Origin: Nostoc sp. NIES-4103
Lineage (GTDB): Bacteria; Cyanobacteriota; Cyanobacteriia; Cyanobacteriales; Nostocaceae
Direction of reading: 5' to 3'
Assembly: GCF_002368335.1 (NCBI RefSeq)
Contig: NZ_AP018288.1
Location: 2,065,027 to 2,129,026 of the forward strand
Length of the DNA: 64,000 nucleotides
The notes beneath the pieces were generated by a model. The model was not told the origin of the DNA, did no database searches, and saw only the letters and a list, made by a program, of their open reading frames with translations. Each line of letters begins with the position of its first letter. Positions within the stretch are counted from its first letter, which is position 1. Positions 54,344 through 64,000 of this stretch are shown here, one piece after another. The translations under genes and the position numbers were made by a program.

Positions 54344-55000
54344 TTAGGAATTCTCAGTAGGCGCATTTGGAACTCGTGTATCTATAAGAGCCTGGGATAC
54401 ATTGGGAATAAACCAGTTAACATCGTTAGCTTTGACAATTTGGACATTGGGAATGTTGACTTCAATTGCATCGGTTTGTTGATTTCGTTTAATCGTCAAC
54501 CGATTACCATCAGCTATCTTGATTGCAACTGGTTCTGTAAATTCTTCAACTTGTTGATCTGGGGTTAAACCTACGAGTTTGGCATCATTCGGAAGATAGA
54601 ATCCATCACAATCCCAATTATTTCTAGTGGCTTGACCGTCAGCTAAAAAATACAGCCCATTGTCGTATAAGTAATCTTCATTTTCTTCCTCATTTGGGTT
54701 TTTACCGTATACAGCTATGGTCTTGCCGGTTTGGTTATCACACTGACCCCAGTTGATGCCCGTCTCTAAAGCATATTTTTGGAATTCTAACTCATCAATT
54801 TTCTTTTGAGTTTCTTCTGGTGTCAGTCCTTCGATTTGAGTTTGAGCATCTTTGACTTGAGATAGTTTCTTAATTGCTTTAGTTACTTCTATATAGTCGG
54901 GGTTTTTGCTCAATTTTGGTCTGTCAGCAAATGAAGGTTGAGCAAAGGCGAAATTTGCAAAGATCATCAAAATAATTAATAAATATTTCCAGGGTTTCAT
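54344..55000 (-). CDS. Secreted hypothetical protein
   Basis: 218 residues from ATG 55000 (TAGGAT upstream; the frame extends to 55066 without support). Signal peptide KPWKYLLIILMIFANFAFAQPSFA with cleavage near FA-DRPK. The mature part has a helical segment (AIKKLSQVKDAQTQIEGL, EETQKKIDELEFQKYALETG), two cysteines (GQCDN, WDCDG) that may form a disulphide, and a beta-rich end. Family not recognised. Confidence 0.75.
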   Translation of the reverse strand: MKPWKYLLIILMIFANFAFAQPSFADRPKLSKNPDYIEVTKAIKKLSQVKDAQTQIEGLTPEETQKKIDELEFQKYALETGINWGQCDNQTGKTIAVYGKNPNEEENEDYLYDNGLYFLADGQATRNNWDCDGFYLPNDAKLVGLTPDQQVEEFTEPVAIKIADGNRLTIKRNQQTDAIEVNIPNVQIVKANDVNWFIPNVSQALIDTRVPNAPTENS

Positions 55001-55196
55001 GGTTTTTATCCTACTTAATGACGCTAGATTTTGCATTTGAATAACTACATTTTTTATAATTTTCATGATGCACCTTTCCTTGATAGAATTAATTATTTAA
55101 ATTTTTAGGTGGTAGTTGATCATTGACAGTTAAAATTACTGAAAAACTTAACTAACACCTACAGATAAGATCATCAAGTTAACATTTCTTATAAGC

Positions 55197-55871
55197 TTAA
55201 CGGGGAAACATTGCAAAACTAGGTAAAAGTTGAAATGAGCCGCTTTTAATCAGGATAGAGAATCCCACATACATCAATACAAATGGAAAGACTTTCCGAC
55301 CATAACGAGCTAAAACAGGAGCCAACAAAGGATTACTAGTCAAGTGATAAGAGAGAAAGCACCACAGCCCAACAGTTGCATAGCACACACACAATATCAC
55401 GCCTAAACTTGGGAGATTGCAGCTAGCAAACAACGGCACATAAATCCCAATGTTGTTTCCGCCATTAGCAATGGTGACTGCCGAAACTCGATAAGTTTGG
55501 GGATCGCGTATAGTCGCCAATAGTGATTTCTTCCGCGAGTGAGATGGAGCAGTGGATGATAAAACAGATACAGCTTGTATTGCCTCTTCTTCCACTTTGC
55601 GGCTCAATAAATGACTAATACCAATAGCGATCGGCAGCAAACCGAGCAATCCAATCCAAGCCTCTGGAATTACTAGACCACCAAAGAATCCAGGCATACT
55701 AGCAAGTACTAATGCCGTGAATCCCAGAAATTCGCCAAGGATAACATGCTTGGGTCGAAAATGATGATTGACTTTGCCAAAGAAAGCCGTTAAGTATAAA
55801 TTGTCATCAAAGGTGGTAGCGAAAGCCGCAGAAACCCCAATAAGTAATGTACTCAATAGCCAACTGTTCAT
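55197..55871 (-). CDS. CadD-family transporter
   Basis: 224 residues from ATG 55871, GGAG eleven bases upstream. LLSTLLIGVSAAFATTFDDN and HHFRPKHVILGEFLGFTALV are typical of the CadD cadmium-resistance family; other parts are ASMPGFFGGLVIPEAWIGLLG and VTIANGGNNIGIYVPLFA. Five or six helices. Divergent from a LysR regulator across a 230-bp intergenic region that presumably holds both promoters. Metal specificity unproven. Confidence 0.87.
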   Translation of the reverse strand: MNSWLLSTLLIGVSAAFATTFDDNLYLTAFFGKVNHHFRPKHVILGEFLGFTALVLASMPGFFGGLVIPEAWIGLLGLLPIAIGISHLLSRKVEEEAIQAVSVLSSTAPSHSRKKSLLATIRDPQTYRVSAVTIANGGNNIGIYVPLFASCNLPSLGVILCVCYATVGLWCFLSYHLTSNPLLAPVLARYGRKVFPFVLMYVGFSILIKSGSFQLLPSFAMFPR

Positions 55872-56109
55872 AATGCACATATCTCCTTTAACTACCGAGC
55901 AATGTCACGACAAGCGGCTGCGCGTTTGTAACTAACCCGCTTGTTCATTTGACTGGTACTTACAATCTTTGCCTTAGCTGTTTGGGCCCGGTGCTAAAGG
56001 CTTGATTTATACTGTATGCAAACTAAACGATAGAATCAAATGCTTTTTTTTGTCAGAATGATAAATGCAAGTGATTGAAATTTGACATTAGTTTTTTGGG
56101 AAACTTGAA

Positions 56110-57066
56110 ATGGCAGGGATGACGCTTGAGCAGCTAAAAATCTTTATCGCCGTGGCAGAACATCTACACTTTACCCGTGCGGCTGAAGAACTTTATATTA
56201 CCCAACCTGCCGTCAGTGCAGCGATCCACAACTTAGAGCAAGAATACGGAGTCAAGCTGTTCCATCGCATTGGTCGCCATATCGAGATTGCAGAAGCTGG
56301 CAAGTTACTACAAGTAGAGGCACGGAAAATTCTCGACCAAGTAGCTTTGACAGAACGGGGATTGCGGGAATTGAACAATCTGCAACGTGGTGAATTGAAA
56401 TTAGGTTCGAGTTTGACAATTGGTAACTACTGGCTACCAAGCAAGATTAGTGAATTTAAAAGTAAGTATCCTGGTATCCAGATTAACTGTACTCTTGCCA
56501 ATGCAGAAACAATTTGTGTGGGAACAGCAATGGGACAGTTTGATTTGGGTTTAGTGGAAGGAGATGTGAAACCAGCACTTCAGAGTACTCTAGAATACGA
56601 AATTGTGGAGAGCGATCGCTTACAAATTGTAGTAGGTAAATCTCATCCTTGGTTTGAACGCAAAGAAATTGAATTAAGCGAACTGACAAACACTCCTTGG
56701 GTGATGCGAGTTCCTGAATCTGGAACTCAACAAAGATTTGAGGAAGCCTTGCAAAATTGGGGTATTAATTTGAGTGAACTCAATGTAATTTTGGTGTTCA
56801 ATAGCGGTGAAATGGCAAAAGCAGCTATTGAGAATGGAGAAGGTGCTACTGGGATTTCTGAGTTGATGGTAAAAAAAGAAATACAACTGGGAACTTTGCG
56901 AGCAATTAAAGTTATCGATAACAGAAATGGTTCTGGTGCGATCGCAGAAATAGTTCGACCTTTTTTCAAACTCAAGCATCGGCAACGCTTTCAAACAGCG
57001 CTTTCCACAGCCTTTGAACAGATGTTAATATCGTGTGCAAATGGCTCAAATCATCATAATCAATAG
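56110..57066 (+). CDS. LysR-family transcriptional regulator
   Basis: 318 residues. Winged helix: MTLEQLKIFIAVAEHLHFTR, AAEELYITQPAVSAAIHNLE and VKLFHRIGRHIEIAEAG. The effector domain is CysB/CysL-like (GELKLGSSLTIGNYWLPSKI; GLVEGDVKPALQ; VMRVPESGTQQRFEEAL). By divergent placement it may regulate the CadD-family gene. Confidence 0.93.
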   Translation: MAGMTLEQLKIFIAVAEHLHFTRAAEELYITQPAVSAAIHNLEQEYGVKLFHRIGRHIEIAEAGKLLQVEARKILDQVALTERGLRELNNLQRGELKLGSSLTIGNYWLPSKISEFKSKYPGIQINCTLANAETICVGTAMGQFDLGLVEGDVKPALQSTLEYEIVESDRLQIVVGKSHPWFERKEIELSELTNTPWVMRVPESGTQQRFEEALQNWGINLSELNVILVFNSGEMAKAAIENGEGATGISELMVKKEIQLGTLRAIKVIDNRNGSGAIAEIVRPFFKLKHRQRFQTALSTAFEQMLISCANGSNHHNQ

Positions 57067-57515
57067 TCATTAGTCATTAGTCAATCGTTATATACCGATA
57101 TAGCTCCCATAGCTAATGACGCCAGCTAGCTGCAAAGGCTCTTGGTAAAGCAGGCGCAGCAGTAGCTCCTGAAGTGGAGGATGTGGCATCCAAGATGGGA
57201 GCTACTTCACAGCGCTGTATGCCCAATACTTTTTTTATGGTCATTTATTTGTTTGGACTATTGAAAGCAATAATAGAATATTTTCCGCAATAATTGAAAA
57301 GACGTGAGTTCGTTTAATTTGTAAACTAGACTTTATCATTCACCTTTTGGTAGATTGTGCAAAATTTCTAAAGCGGTATATTTGGGTGAAGTATCACAAA
57401 ATGCTTTTTAAAGCGTCATGCTAAATCAGTAAATTTCAACTTCAAACCTCAATTCCTGATTCAGTTCTGCTTAATTAGTTAATGTTTTAAGTTGTTCTTA
57501 GGTTGCCTGTAAGTC
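57067..57515. other. Gap with an Ala-rich startless frame
   Basis: AGTCATT heptamers at the left edge. Bases 57120-57293 form an open frame without a usable start that reads LAAKALGKAGAAVAPEVEDV and then a hydrophobic end; it looks like a gene fragment. A lone GACGTGAGTTCG (57302) resembles the end of the element at 41196. The promoter of the RND operon should lie to the right. Confidence 0.45.
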
Positions 57516-58835
57516 ATGACATCCCCTGAGCCTCAAACCGATTTTGGAGATCAGCTTCCCCAGACCTCCTACGAGCCACCCCGCAAACAACGGCGGTGGC
57601 TTCGGTTATTGTTAGCTTTACTACTAATCATAGGGGGTGGAACAGCTGTAGTTTGGCGTTTGCTCACTCCTTTTAACCAACAATCTGCCTCTACTAGTGC
57701 TCAACCTCCAGGGGTAAGAGTCAAAGTAGCCCCAGTCCAAATCGGCACAATTGACGAGAGTACAGAATATATCGCCAGCCTTGAGTCTCGGCGTTCCGTG
57801 ACACTCCAGCCGAGAATTCAAGGTCAAGTCAGCCAAATATTTGTCAGGTCAGGAGATACAATCGCAACGGGAGCGGCAGTGATCCAAGTAGACCCCAGAC
57901 AGCAACAAGCAGCAGTCACTAGTATCGATGCTGCTGCCCAAGCATCTAAGGCACAGTTGGAGAATGCTCGCGCTACACTCAAATCCCTAGAAGCGGAACG
58001 TTTATCCAATCTTGCTGATTTGCAATTGAATCAGCAGGACTACAACAGGTATGCGACCTTGGCAGACCAAGGAGCCGTAGCTCGACAAACAAAGGAGCAG
58101 TATGCCAATAGGCTCGCCACAGCCAAAGCTAATCTCGGTGTCATTAATTCCAGGATTGAAGCCCAAAAAGCTAGCATATTGCAGGCTGAAAAGGACTTGC
58201 AGCAAGCTCAGGCAAATACTGAACAACAACAAGTTCAGCTTCAGTACTACCGAATTACTGCTCCTTTTGATGGCACAGTCGGCGATATCCCGGTGAAAAT
58301 AGGTGACTTTGTTAACACTTCCACACAGCTAGTGACAATTACTCAAAACAGACCTTTAGAAGTCAAAATATCTGTGCCAATAGAGAAAGCGCCGGAATTA
58401 CGTAAGGGGATGCCTGTGGAGTTATTAAATACACAAGGTCAAGTCATAGGTACTAGTCGCGTATTTTTCATCGCGCCAAATACAAATAATAATACGCAGT
58501 TAATACTGATTAAAGCACTTTTTAATAACTCAAAAGGTGAGCTACGGGCAGATCAATTGGTGCGAACTAGAGTGGTGTGGAGTGAGCGTTCTGGAGTCTT
58601 AATTCCAACTTCAGCAGTGTCTCGTGTAGCTGGAGAAACTTTTGTCTATGTAGCCGAAACGGAAACATCTCCAAAAGGAGTATCGCAACTGGTAGCTAGG
58701 CAAAAACAGGTAAAATTAGGCAATATTAGAGGTAATAATTACCAAGTTCTCGAAGGATTACAGCCACAAGATCAAATTGTCATCTCAGGACTACTGAATC
58801 TTAGAGATGGCCTGCCGATAGTTCCTGAATCTTAG
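57516..58835 (+). CDS. RND efflux periplasmic adaptor (AcrA/MexA type)
   Basis: 439 residues. N-terminal membrane anchor (RWLRLLLALLLIIGGGTAVVW) after a Pro-rich cytoplasmic start. Barrel-sandwich and lipoyl halves (ESRRSVTLQPRIQGQVSQIF; RSGDTIATGAAVIQVDPR and YYRITAPFDGTVGDIPVKIG) surround a coiled-coil hairpin (SKAQLENARATLKSLEAERL, QADKDLQQA-like). Links the pump to an outer-membrane channel. Operon with the pump gene 104 bp downstream; no TolC in the window. Confidence 0.95.
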   Translation: MTSPEPQTDFGDQLPQTSYEPPRKQRRWLRLLLALLLIIGGGTAVVWRLLTPFNQQSASTSAQPPGVRVKVAPVQIGTIDESTEYIASLESRRSVTLQPRIQGQVSQIFVRSGDTIATGAAVIQVDPRQQQAAVTSIDAAAQASKAQLENARATLKSLEAERLSNLADLQLNQQDYNRYATLADQGAVARQTKEQYANRLATAKANLGVINSRIEAQKASILQAEKDLQQAQANTEQQQVQLQYYRITAPFDGTVGDIPVKIGDFVNTSTQLVTITQNRPLEVKISVPIEKAPELRKGMPVELLNTQGQVIGTSRVFFIAPNTNNNTQLILIKALFNNSKGELRADQLVRTRVVWSERSGVLIPTSAVSRVAGETFVYVAETETSPKGVSQLVARQKQVKLGNIRGNNYQVLEGLQPQDQIVISGLLNLRDGLPIVPES

Positions 58836-58938
58836 TACTGGGGACTGGGGACTGGGGACTAGGGACTGGGTAAGAGTTTTCCCAATACCCAATCACCAAT
58901 ACCCAATCCCCAATACCCAATCACTATTACCCAATCCC
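58834..58938. repeat. STRR arrays between adaptor and pump genes
   Basis: GGGGACTGGGGACTGGGGAC heptamers, then ACCCAATCACCAATACCCAA units up to the pump start codon. The repeats fill the intergenic space and replace any recognisable ribosome binding site. Confidence 0.85.
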
Positions 58939-58939
58939 A

Positions 58940-61900
58940 ATGTTTGTTGATTTCTTTATTAGGCGACCTGTATTTACGAGTGTCTGCGCCATCCTCATTC
59001 TGCTGGTAGGAGCAATCAGTATTCCAACGCTACCTACAGCCCAGTATCCAGATATTAGCCCTACTCAAATCACCGTTACTGCTAATTATGTCGGTGCTAG
59101 TGCTGAAATTGTAGAAAATACGGTAACGACTATCTTAGAGCGCCAAATTAACGGTGTTGAAGGCTTGAAGTACATGACTTCGAGCAGTAGCAACAATGGC
59201 AACAGTACGATTACAGTCACGTTTGACGCAGCGCGGAACAAAGATATTGCCGCAGTTGACGTGCAAAATCGCGTGTCCCTCGCCGAACCGCAGTTGCCAG
59301 AAGCTGTCCAAAGAACTGGAGTTACTGTCAACAAGCAGTCTAATAACATCGTCTTAGCGATGGGGCTGTACTCAGAGAACAAAAAGTTTGACAACGTATT
59401 TTTAAGTAATTATGCTGACTTATACATAGTCGATGCCCTCAAAAGAATTAATGGTGTAAGCGAAGCACAGATTTTTGGTGAACGCCGCTATGCTATGCGT
59501 CTATGGCTTGACCCTAACCGCCTTGCTAGCCGCAACCTCACCGCCCAAGATGTAATCGATGCCCTCAACGAACAAAACTTACAGGTAGGTGCTGGGCAAA
59601 TCGGTCAGCAGCCATCAAACCCAGAGCAGATGTATCAAATAGACCTGCAAGCAGTGAGTAGGCTAACTGAGGCATCGGAATTTGCAGACATAGTGATCAA
59701 GACAGGTGCAGATGGCACATTGATCAAACTCAAAGATGTGGGCCGGGCTGAGCTGGGAGCAGAAGACTATAACTCTTTCCTACGATTTAGAGGCAATGAA
59801 GGTGTAGGTATAGGCATATTTACCACACCTGGGAGTAACTCCTTGGATGTGGCTAGAGCTGTGAAAGCTGAAATGGCAAAACTGGCGCAACGCTTTCCAC
59901 CAGGAATGGAATATCAGGTGGCATTTGATACCACATCATTTGTAGAAGCATCTCTCGCAGAAGTTGTCAAGACCCTGATAGAAGCGATCGCTCTTGTTGT
60001 CCTAGTAATTTATATCTTCTTGCAAGACTGGCGCACCACGCTCATTCCGGTCATCGTTGTGCCCCTGACTTTAGTTGGCACTTTTGCCTTTATCAAGGTT
60101 TTCGGATTTTCCATTAATACCTTGACCATGTTTGGTCTGACGTTGGCAACTGGCTTGGTGGTTGACGATGCCATCGTCATCGTTGAGAATGTCATTCGCT
60201 TAATCGAAGATGAGGGAATGTCACCCCGCCAAGCTGCCTCTGAGTCCATGAGGGAGTTATTCGGGGCAGTGATTGCCACTTCCTTAGTGCTAATGGCAGT
60301 ATTTGTACCTGTAGCCTTCTTCCCAGGAGCCACAGGACAAATATATAAGCAATTTGCGCTGACCATCGCCTTTTCCATGGGAATTTCTACCTTTCTTGCC
60401 ATTACTCTGACTCCTTCACTTTCAGCATTGCTGTTGCGTCGAGGACAAAGACCAGGCGGTTGGTTAGGCTGGATTTTTGACCAGATTAATAGGTTTATTG
60501 ATTGGACGCGCCGGGGATATGAGCGCATACTGTATCGTTTGACAAAGATCACAGCGATCGTTGTATTATTATTTACCCTATCTTTGGGCGTCACAGGCTG
60601 GCTTTACCTGAGTGTACCAACAGCATTTATTCCTGATGATGACCAAGGCTATTTCATCACCATTATCCAAGGGCCAGAAGGAGTTTCCCTCAACTACACC
60701 AGCAAGGTGATGACTCAGGTAGAACAAGAAATCCTCAAAATACCTGAAGTCACGGGTACTTTTGCCATAGGTGGCTTTGGTTTTAGTGGCAACTCTGCTA
60801 ATAGTGGTGCGATTTTTACAACCCTCACGCCTTGGGAAGAACGCCACGACCCAGCAAAGTCAGCACAGGCAATCATAGGTAGGTTAGCGGGAGTGGTGTC
60901 GGCAATTCCTGAAGCCAGAATTTTCCCAGTTAATCCACCATCAATTCAGGGTTTAGGCAGTTTTGGTGGTTTCCAATTTCAGCTACAAGATAGAGCTGGT
61001 AACAGTGGCTTGAATACCATGCTGCAAATCATGGGTCAGTTACTTCAACGCGGTAATCAAACACCAGGATTGCAAGCTGTGTTTAGCACATTTAGTGCAA
61101 ATACGCCTCAAATGTTGATTGAAGTAGACCGCAACAAAGCTAAAGCCCTACAAGTTGATGTAGACGAGGTTTTTAATACTCTCCAAAGTTACTTGGGTTC
61201 GCGCTATGTCAACGACTTTAACTTACTACAGCGGACTTATCGAGTATACGTGCAAGCAGATGCTGAGCATCGTTCTAACCCTGATGATATCGGTAAATTG
61301 TACGTTCGTTCTGTCAACGATCAAATGATTCCTCTGAGCAATCTAGTGAAAATCACTTCTACCACTGGGGCGCAAACCATTAACCACTTCAACTTATTCC
61401 GCTCAATTGAAATCAACGGTTCCGCCGCACCTGGTTACAGTTCCGGACAAGCAACCGCAGCAATGGAGAAACTGGCAGACGAGGTTTTACCTGCAACCAT
61501 GGGTTATGAATGGGCTGGTATTACCGCTGAAGAAAAAGAATCTGGAGGTCTAGCACCGCTGATTTTTGGATTGGGACTGGTGTTCGTCTTCTTAGTACTA
61601 GCTGCTCAGTATGAGAATTACGTTGACCCATTAATTATTATGCTCTCAGTTCCTCTAGCTATCTTGGGGGCACTGTCGGCGCAATCTCTGCGGGGTCTAC
61701 CCAACGATGTATTTTGTCAAGTTGGTTTGGTAATGCTAATTGGACTGGCGAGTAAAAATGCCATTTTGATTGTAGAATTCGCCAACCAACTGCGAGAGCA
61801 AGGACTTTCACTCACCAAAGCTGCAATCCAAGCATCACAAGAGCGTTTGCGACCCATTTTGATGACTTCCTTATCTTTTATTTTGGGTGTTTGGCCATTG

Positions 61901-62113
61901 GTAAATCCTGAGGGAGCAGGCGCAGCTAGTAGAAAATCCCTTGGTACAGCGATCGCAGGAGGTATGATAGTCTCTACTTTCTTGAGTTTATTTATCGTAC
62001 CAATTTTGTATATCGTGATTGGCAGAATCCGCGATCGCTTAACACGTCGCCACCAACCTCACCAGCTAGATTCTAGCCGTGATGAGAAAGTTACCTACAA
62101 TAGTCATCACTAG
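58940..62113 (+). CDS. RND (HAE1) efflux pump, AcrB type
   Basis: 1057 residues, proton-driven inner-membrane pump. Opens FVDFFIRRPVFTSVCAILIL; GLVVDDAIVIVENVIRLIED carries the two Asp residues of the proton relay in TM4; PALSALLLRRG-like and LAAQYENYVDPLIIMLSVP and MLIGLASKNAILIVEFAN (with Lys of the relay) follow. Twelve helices and two large periplasmic loops are intact. The C-terminus is His-rich. Probably exports hydrophobic compounds; substrate unknown. Confidence 0.96.
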   Translation: MFVDFFIRRPVFTSVCAILILLVGAISIPTLPTAQYPDISPTQITVTANYVGASAEIVENTVTTILERQINGVEGLKYMTSSSSNNGNSTITVTFDAARNKDIAAVDVQNRVSLAEPQLPEAVQRTGVTVNKQSNNIVLAMGLYSENKKFDNVFLSNYADLYIVDALKRINGVSEAQIFGERRYAMRLWLDPNRLASRNLTAQDVIDALNEQNLQVGAGQIGQQPSNPEQMYQIDLQAVSRLTEASEFADIVIKTGADGTLIKLKDVGRAELGAEDYNSFLRFRGNEGVGIGIFTTPGSNSLDVARAVKAEMAKLAQRFPPGMEYQVAFDTTSFVEASLAEVVKTLIEAIALVVLVIYIFLQDWRTTLIPVIVVPLTLVGTFAFIKVFGFSINTLTMFGLTLATGLVVDDAIVIVENVIRLIEDEGMSPRQAASESMRELFGAVIATSLVLMAVFVPVAFFPGATGQIYKQFALTIAFSMGISTFLAITLTPSLSALLLRRGQRPGGWLGWIFDQINRFIDWTRRGYERILYRLTKITAIVVLLFTLSLGVTGWLYLSVPTAFIPDDDQGYFITIIQGPEGVSLNYTSKVMTQVEQEILKIPEVTGTFAIGGFGFSGNSANSGAIFTTLTPWEERHDPAKSAQAIIGRLAGVVSAIPEARIFPVNPPSIQGLGSFGGFQFQLQDRAGNSGLNTMLQIMGQLLQRGNQTPGLQAVFSTFSANTPQMLIEVDRNKAKALQVDVDEVFNTLQSYLGSRYVNDFNLLQRTYRVYVQADAEHRSNPDDIGKLYVRSVNDQMIPLSNLVKITSTTGAQTINHFNLFRSIEINGSAAPGYSSGQATAAMEKLADEVLPATMGYEWAGITAEEKESGGLAPLIFGLGLVFVFLVLAAQYENYVDPLIIMLSVPLAILGALSAQSLRGLPNDVFCQVGLVMLIGLASKNAILIVEFANQLREQGLSLTKAAIQASQERLRPILMTSLSFILGVWPLVNPEGAGAASRKSLGTAIAGGMIVSTFLSLFIVPILYIVIGRIRDRLTRRHQPHQLDSSRDEKVTYNSHH

Positions 62114-62250
62114 GGGCATTGGGAATTGGGAATTGGGAATTGGGAATGGAGGCAGGAGTAAAGAATTATTTCCCTCATCTCCCCCATCCCCCTCATCTCC
62201 CTCATCCCCCCCATCTCCCTCATCCCCCCTGCTCCCCTGCTCCCCTTGTC
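62114..62250. repeat. STRR arrays after the pump gene
   Basis: TTGGGAATTGGGAATTGGGA units, then CCCTCATCTCCCCCATCCCC 9-mers and CCTGCTCCCCTGCTCC. No gene. Confidence 0.85.
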
Positions 62251-62321
62251 CCCATTGAATCGTGTAGGCTGATAAATATATCTGTAACACCTGACTAATT
62301 CGGGCTTGGTATTTCACAGCG

Positions 62322-63821
62322 ATGGGTTTGGAAATGTTTACTTCGTCAGAGACTCTCATCATTGGGACACTTTTACTCGTAGCTTTGGGAATTTTAGGTT
62401 GGGGCTTTTATCGCGCCAGACCTTTTGGTAAACTGGGAATCTTAGCCTGGTTGCAGTCTGTGGTGTTAATGACTCCCTGGCTGTTGTTCTTTGGTTTGTT
62501 CGCAGCCGGAATATATATCAACATAGTTGGTGTATTATTCCTAGTGGTGGTTTCTGCTGGGTTGTACATCTTCTTAGGAAGACAATTGCGATCGGCTGGG
62601 CAAGAGGCCATACTCAGGCAAAGGGCAACCGAAAGGCTGGCGGCTGATTCTTCATCACAAGCAGAAAATACCCCACAGTCAGTAATTGCAGAACTGCAAA
62701 TTGAAGTTTTGCCCATTCCAGAAGAAGACTTAAATGCTATCAAAAGCATTTTCAGTATCGATACATTTTTTGCTACAGAAACCATCCCCTACCAGCAAGG
62801 AGCTATTTTTAAAGGCAATCTCCGAGGAGAAGCAGAAGAGGTTCACAACCGTTTATCTGCAAGTTTAAAAGAAAGACTAGGTGATAAATATCGCTTGTTT
62901 TTAGTGGAAAACACAGACGGAAAACCTGTGGTAATTGTTCTACCTAGTAGTAATGATCCACAACCGTCGATGTTACCGCAAAAAGTCTTTGCAGGTATCT
63001 TGGCTGTGGCAACTATCGGCACCAGTTTTGAAACTGCGGGACTGCTGCTGAATTTCGATTTATTCGCTAATCCAGAACGGTTTACAGAAGCTTTACCTAT
63101 AGGCGCTGGCATATTAACCATTTTAGTAGCTCATGAAATCGGTCATTGGTTGCTTGCACGTCGTCACCAAATCCGCCTCAGTTGGCCGTTCTTTTTGCCT
63201 GCTGTGCAAATAGGGTCTTTTGGTACAATTACTCGCTTTGAATCTTTGTTGCCCAATCGCAAGGTACTATTCGATATTTCTTTGGCTGGGCCAGCCGTAG
63301 GTGGTATCATTTCTTTGTTAATGCTGATTGTTGGGTTATTGCTTTCCCACCCAGGCAGTTTATTTCAATTGCCCAATCAGTTTTTCCAAAGCTCGATTTT
63401 GGTGGGTAGCTTGGCGCGGGTTGTCTTGGGTTCAGCTTTACAGTCACCCCTAGTGAGTATTCATCCCTTGGTAGTGATTGGTTGGTTGGGATTGGTAATC
63501 ACTGCTTTAAACTTAATGCCCGCAGGACAATTAGATGGTGGTCGCATTGTCCAGGCAATTTATGGACGTAAAACCGCAGGACGGGCAACACTGGCAACTT
63601 TAATTTTGTTAGGAATAGTAGCTCTTGCTAATACTCTGGCTTTATATTGGGCATTTGTGATTTTGTTCTTACAACGGGATTTAGAACGCCCCAGCTTGAA
63701 TGAAATCACCGAACCCGATGATGCCAGAGCCGCCTTGGGCCTTTTGGCTCTATTCTTAATGATTACTACTCTTTTACCCCTAACTCCCGCCTTGGCTGGG
63801 CGGTTGGGAATAGGAAGTTAA
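62322..63821 (+). CDS. Site-2 protease (M50), EGY1-like
   Basis: 499 residues, intramembrane zinc metalloprotease. ILVAHEIGHWLLARRHQIRL contains the HEIGH motif and NLMPAGQLDGGRIVQAIYG the third ligand Asp. A soluble region between helices (about 125-215, LNAIKSIFSIDTFFATETIP; GNLRGEAEEVHNRLSASLKE) is characteristic of plant EGY and cyanobacterial homologues. Start ATG 62322 or 62334. May cleave membrane-bound regulators; the target is not known. Confidence 0.92.
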   Translation: MGLEMFTSSETLIIGTLLLVALGILGWGFYRARPFGKLGILAWLQSVVLMTPWLLFFGLFAAGIYINIVGVLFLVVVSAGLYIFLGRQLRSAGQEAILRQRATERLAADSSSQAENTPQSVIAELQIEVLPIPEEDLNAIKSIFSIDTFFATETIPYQQGAIFKGNLRGEAEEVHNRLSASLKERLGDKYRLFLVENTDGKPVVIVLPSSNDPQPSMLPQKVFAGILAVATIGTSFETAGLLLNFDLFANPERFTEALPIGAGILTILVAHEIGHWLLARRHQIRLSWPFFLPAVQIGSFGTITRFESLLPNRKVLFDISLAGPAVGGIISLLMLIVGLLLSHPGSLFQLPNQFFQSSILVGSLARVVLGSALQSPLVSIHPLVVIGWLGLVITALNLMPAGQLDGGRIVQAIYGRKTAGRATLATLILLGIVALANTLALYWAFVILFLQRDLERPSLNEITEPDDARAALGLLALFLMITTLLPLTPALAGRLGIGS

Positions 63822-64000
63822 AAGTTAGGAGTTGGGAGTTGGGAGTTGGGAGTTGGGAGTTGGGAGTTGGGAGTTAGGAGTTAGGAGTTAGGAGTTAGGA
63901 GTTAGGAGTTAGGAGTTAGTTGTCAGTTGTGAGTTGTCTACCCTGCTCCCCATCTCCCTCATCTCCCTCATCTCCCCATCTCCCCCATCCCCCATCCCCC
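63822..64000. repeat. STRR arrays to the window end
   Basis: About 14 AGTTGGG or AGTTAGG heptamers (63826-63918) followed by CCCTCATCTCCCTCATCTCC and CCCCATCCCCC units. Continues past the window. Confidence 0.9.

Noticed and set aside
60010..60594. 194-residue frame antisense to the RND pump
   Set aside because: Shadow of a long conserved gene; no start signal or family.

Overview
The window is chromosomal DNA from a filamentous, probably heterocyst-forming, cyanobacterium of the Nostoc/Tolypothrix/Scytonema kind. The evidence is the very frequent HIP1 octamer (GCGATCGC), a psbQ gene, an RNase P RNA carrying short tandem repeats in its P12 arm, many heptamer and 9-mer STRR arrays between genes, and protein sequences typical of that group. 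The first codons of the window lie inside a sensor kinase gene that begins further left.

Layout. 1-10.8 kb: sensor kinase, Gfo/Idh/MocA oxidoreductase, RNase III, a broken LRR-Roc/TIR gene between two copies of a HIP1-rich repeat, rnpB, corA, a CIRCE-controlled groEL and a WecA/MraY-type transferase. 11-24.7 kb is accessory: Nudix hydrolase, a 2TM protein, a SEFIR (TIR-like) protein, a small protein with a decayed tandem copy, an 811-residue protein with an unusual HEXXGH...NEGFATWVE metallopeptidase-like signature, fabG, thioredoxin, an AAA ATPase/PIN-like pair, phoD and hicBA. 25-35 kb: mutS (with an in-frame STRR linker), DUF29, DUF6671, hemJ, a serine-less alpha/beta hydrolase, an FAD oxidase, psbQ, a ParE/RelE-Phd toxin-antitoxin pair and a small orphan CRISPR array.

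36-47.6 kb holds all six genes of the ebo cluster, known from scytonemin precursor export. Five (A, B, C, E, F) run leftward and eboD is divergent. Between eboB and eboC sit two extra genes that look like the two halves of VioB, the iminophenyl-pyruvate-dimer-type enzyme of violacein synthesis. This suggests a specialised-metabolite pathway built into the ebo operon.

47.7-64 kb: DCC-family protein, Uma2 nuclease-like protein, AraC regulator, aldo/keto reductase, Dps, pirin, DUF202 protein, a secreted unknown, a CadD-family transporter divergent from a LysR regulator, an RND efflux pair (adaptor plus pump) and an EGY1-like site-2 protease.

The gaps are crowded with STRR arrays and small non-coding inverted-repeat (MITE-like) elements, some nested in each other. 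STRR sequence has also entered genes (kinase tail, oxidoreductase, mutS, rnpB, the eboE stop). The strongest candidates for something undescribed are the split VioB-like pair inside ebo, the SEFIR/small protein/HEXXGH-protein operon, and the AAA-PIN pair. All family calls are from sequence reading alone; no database search was run.
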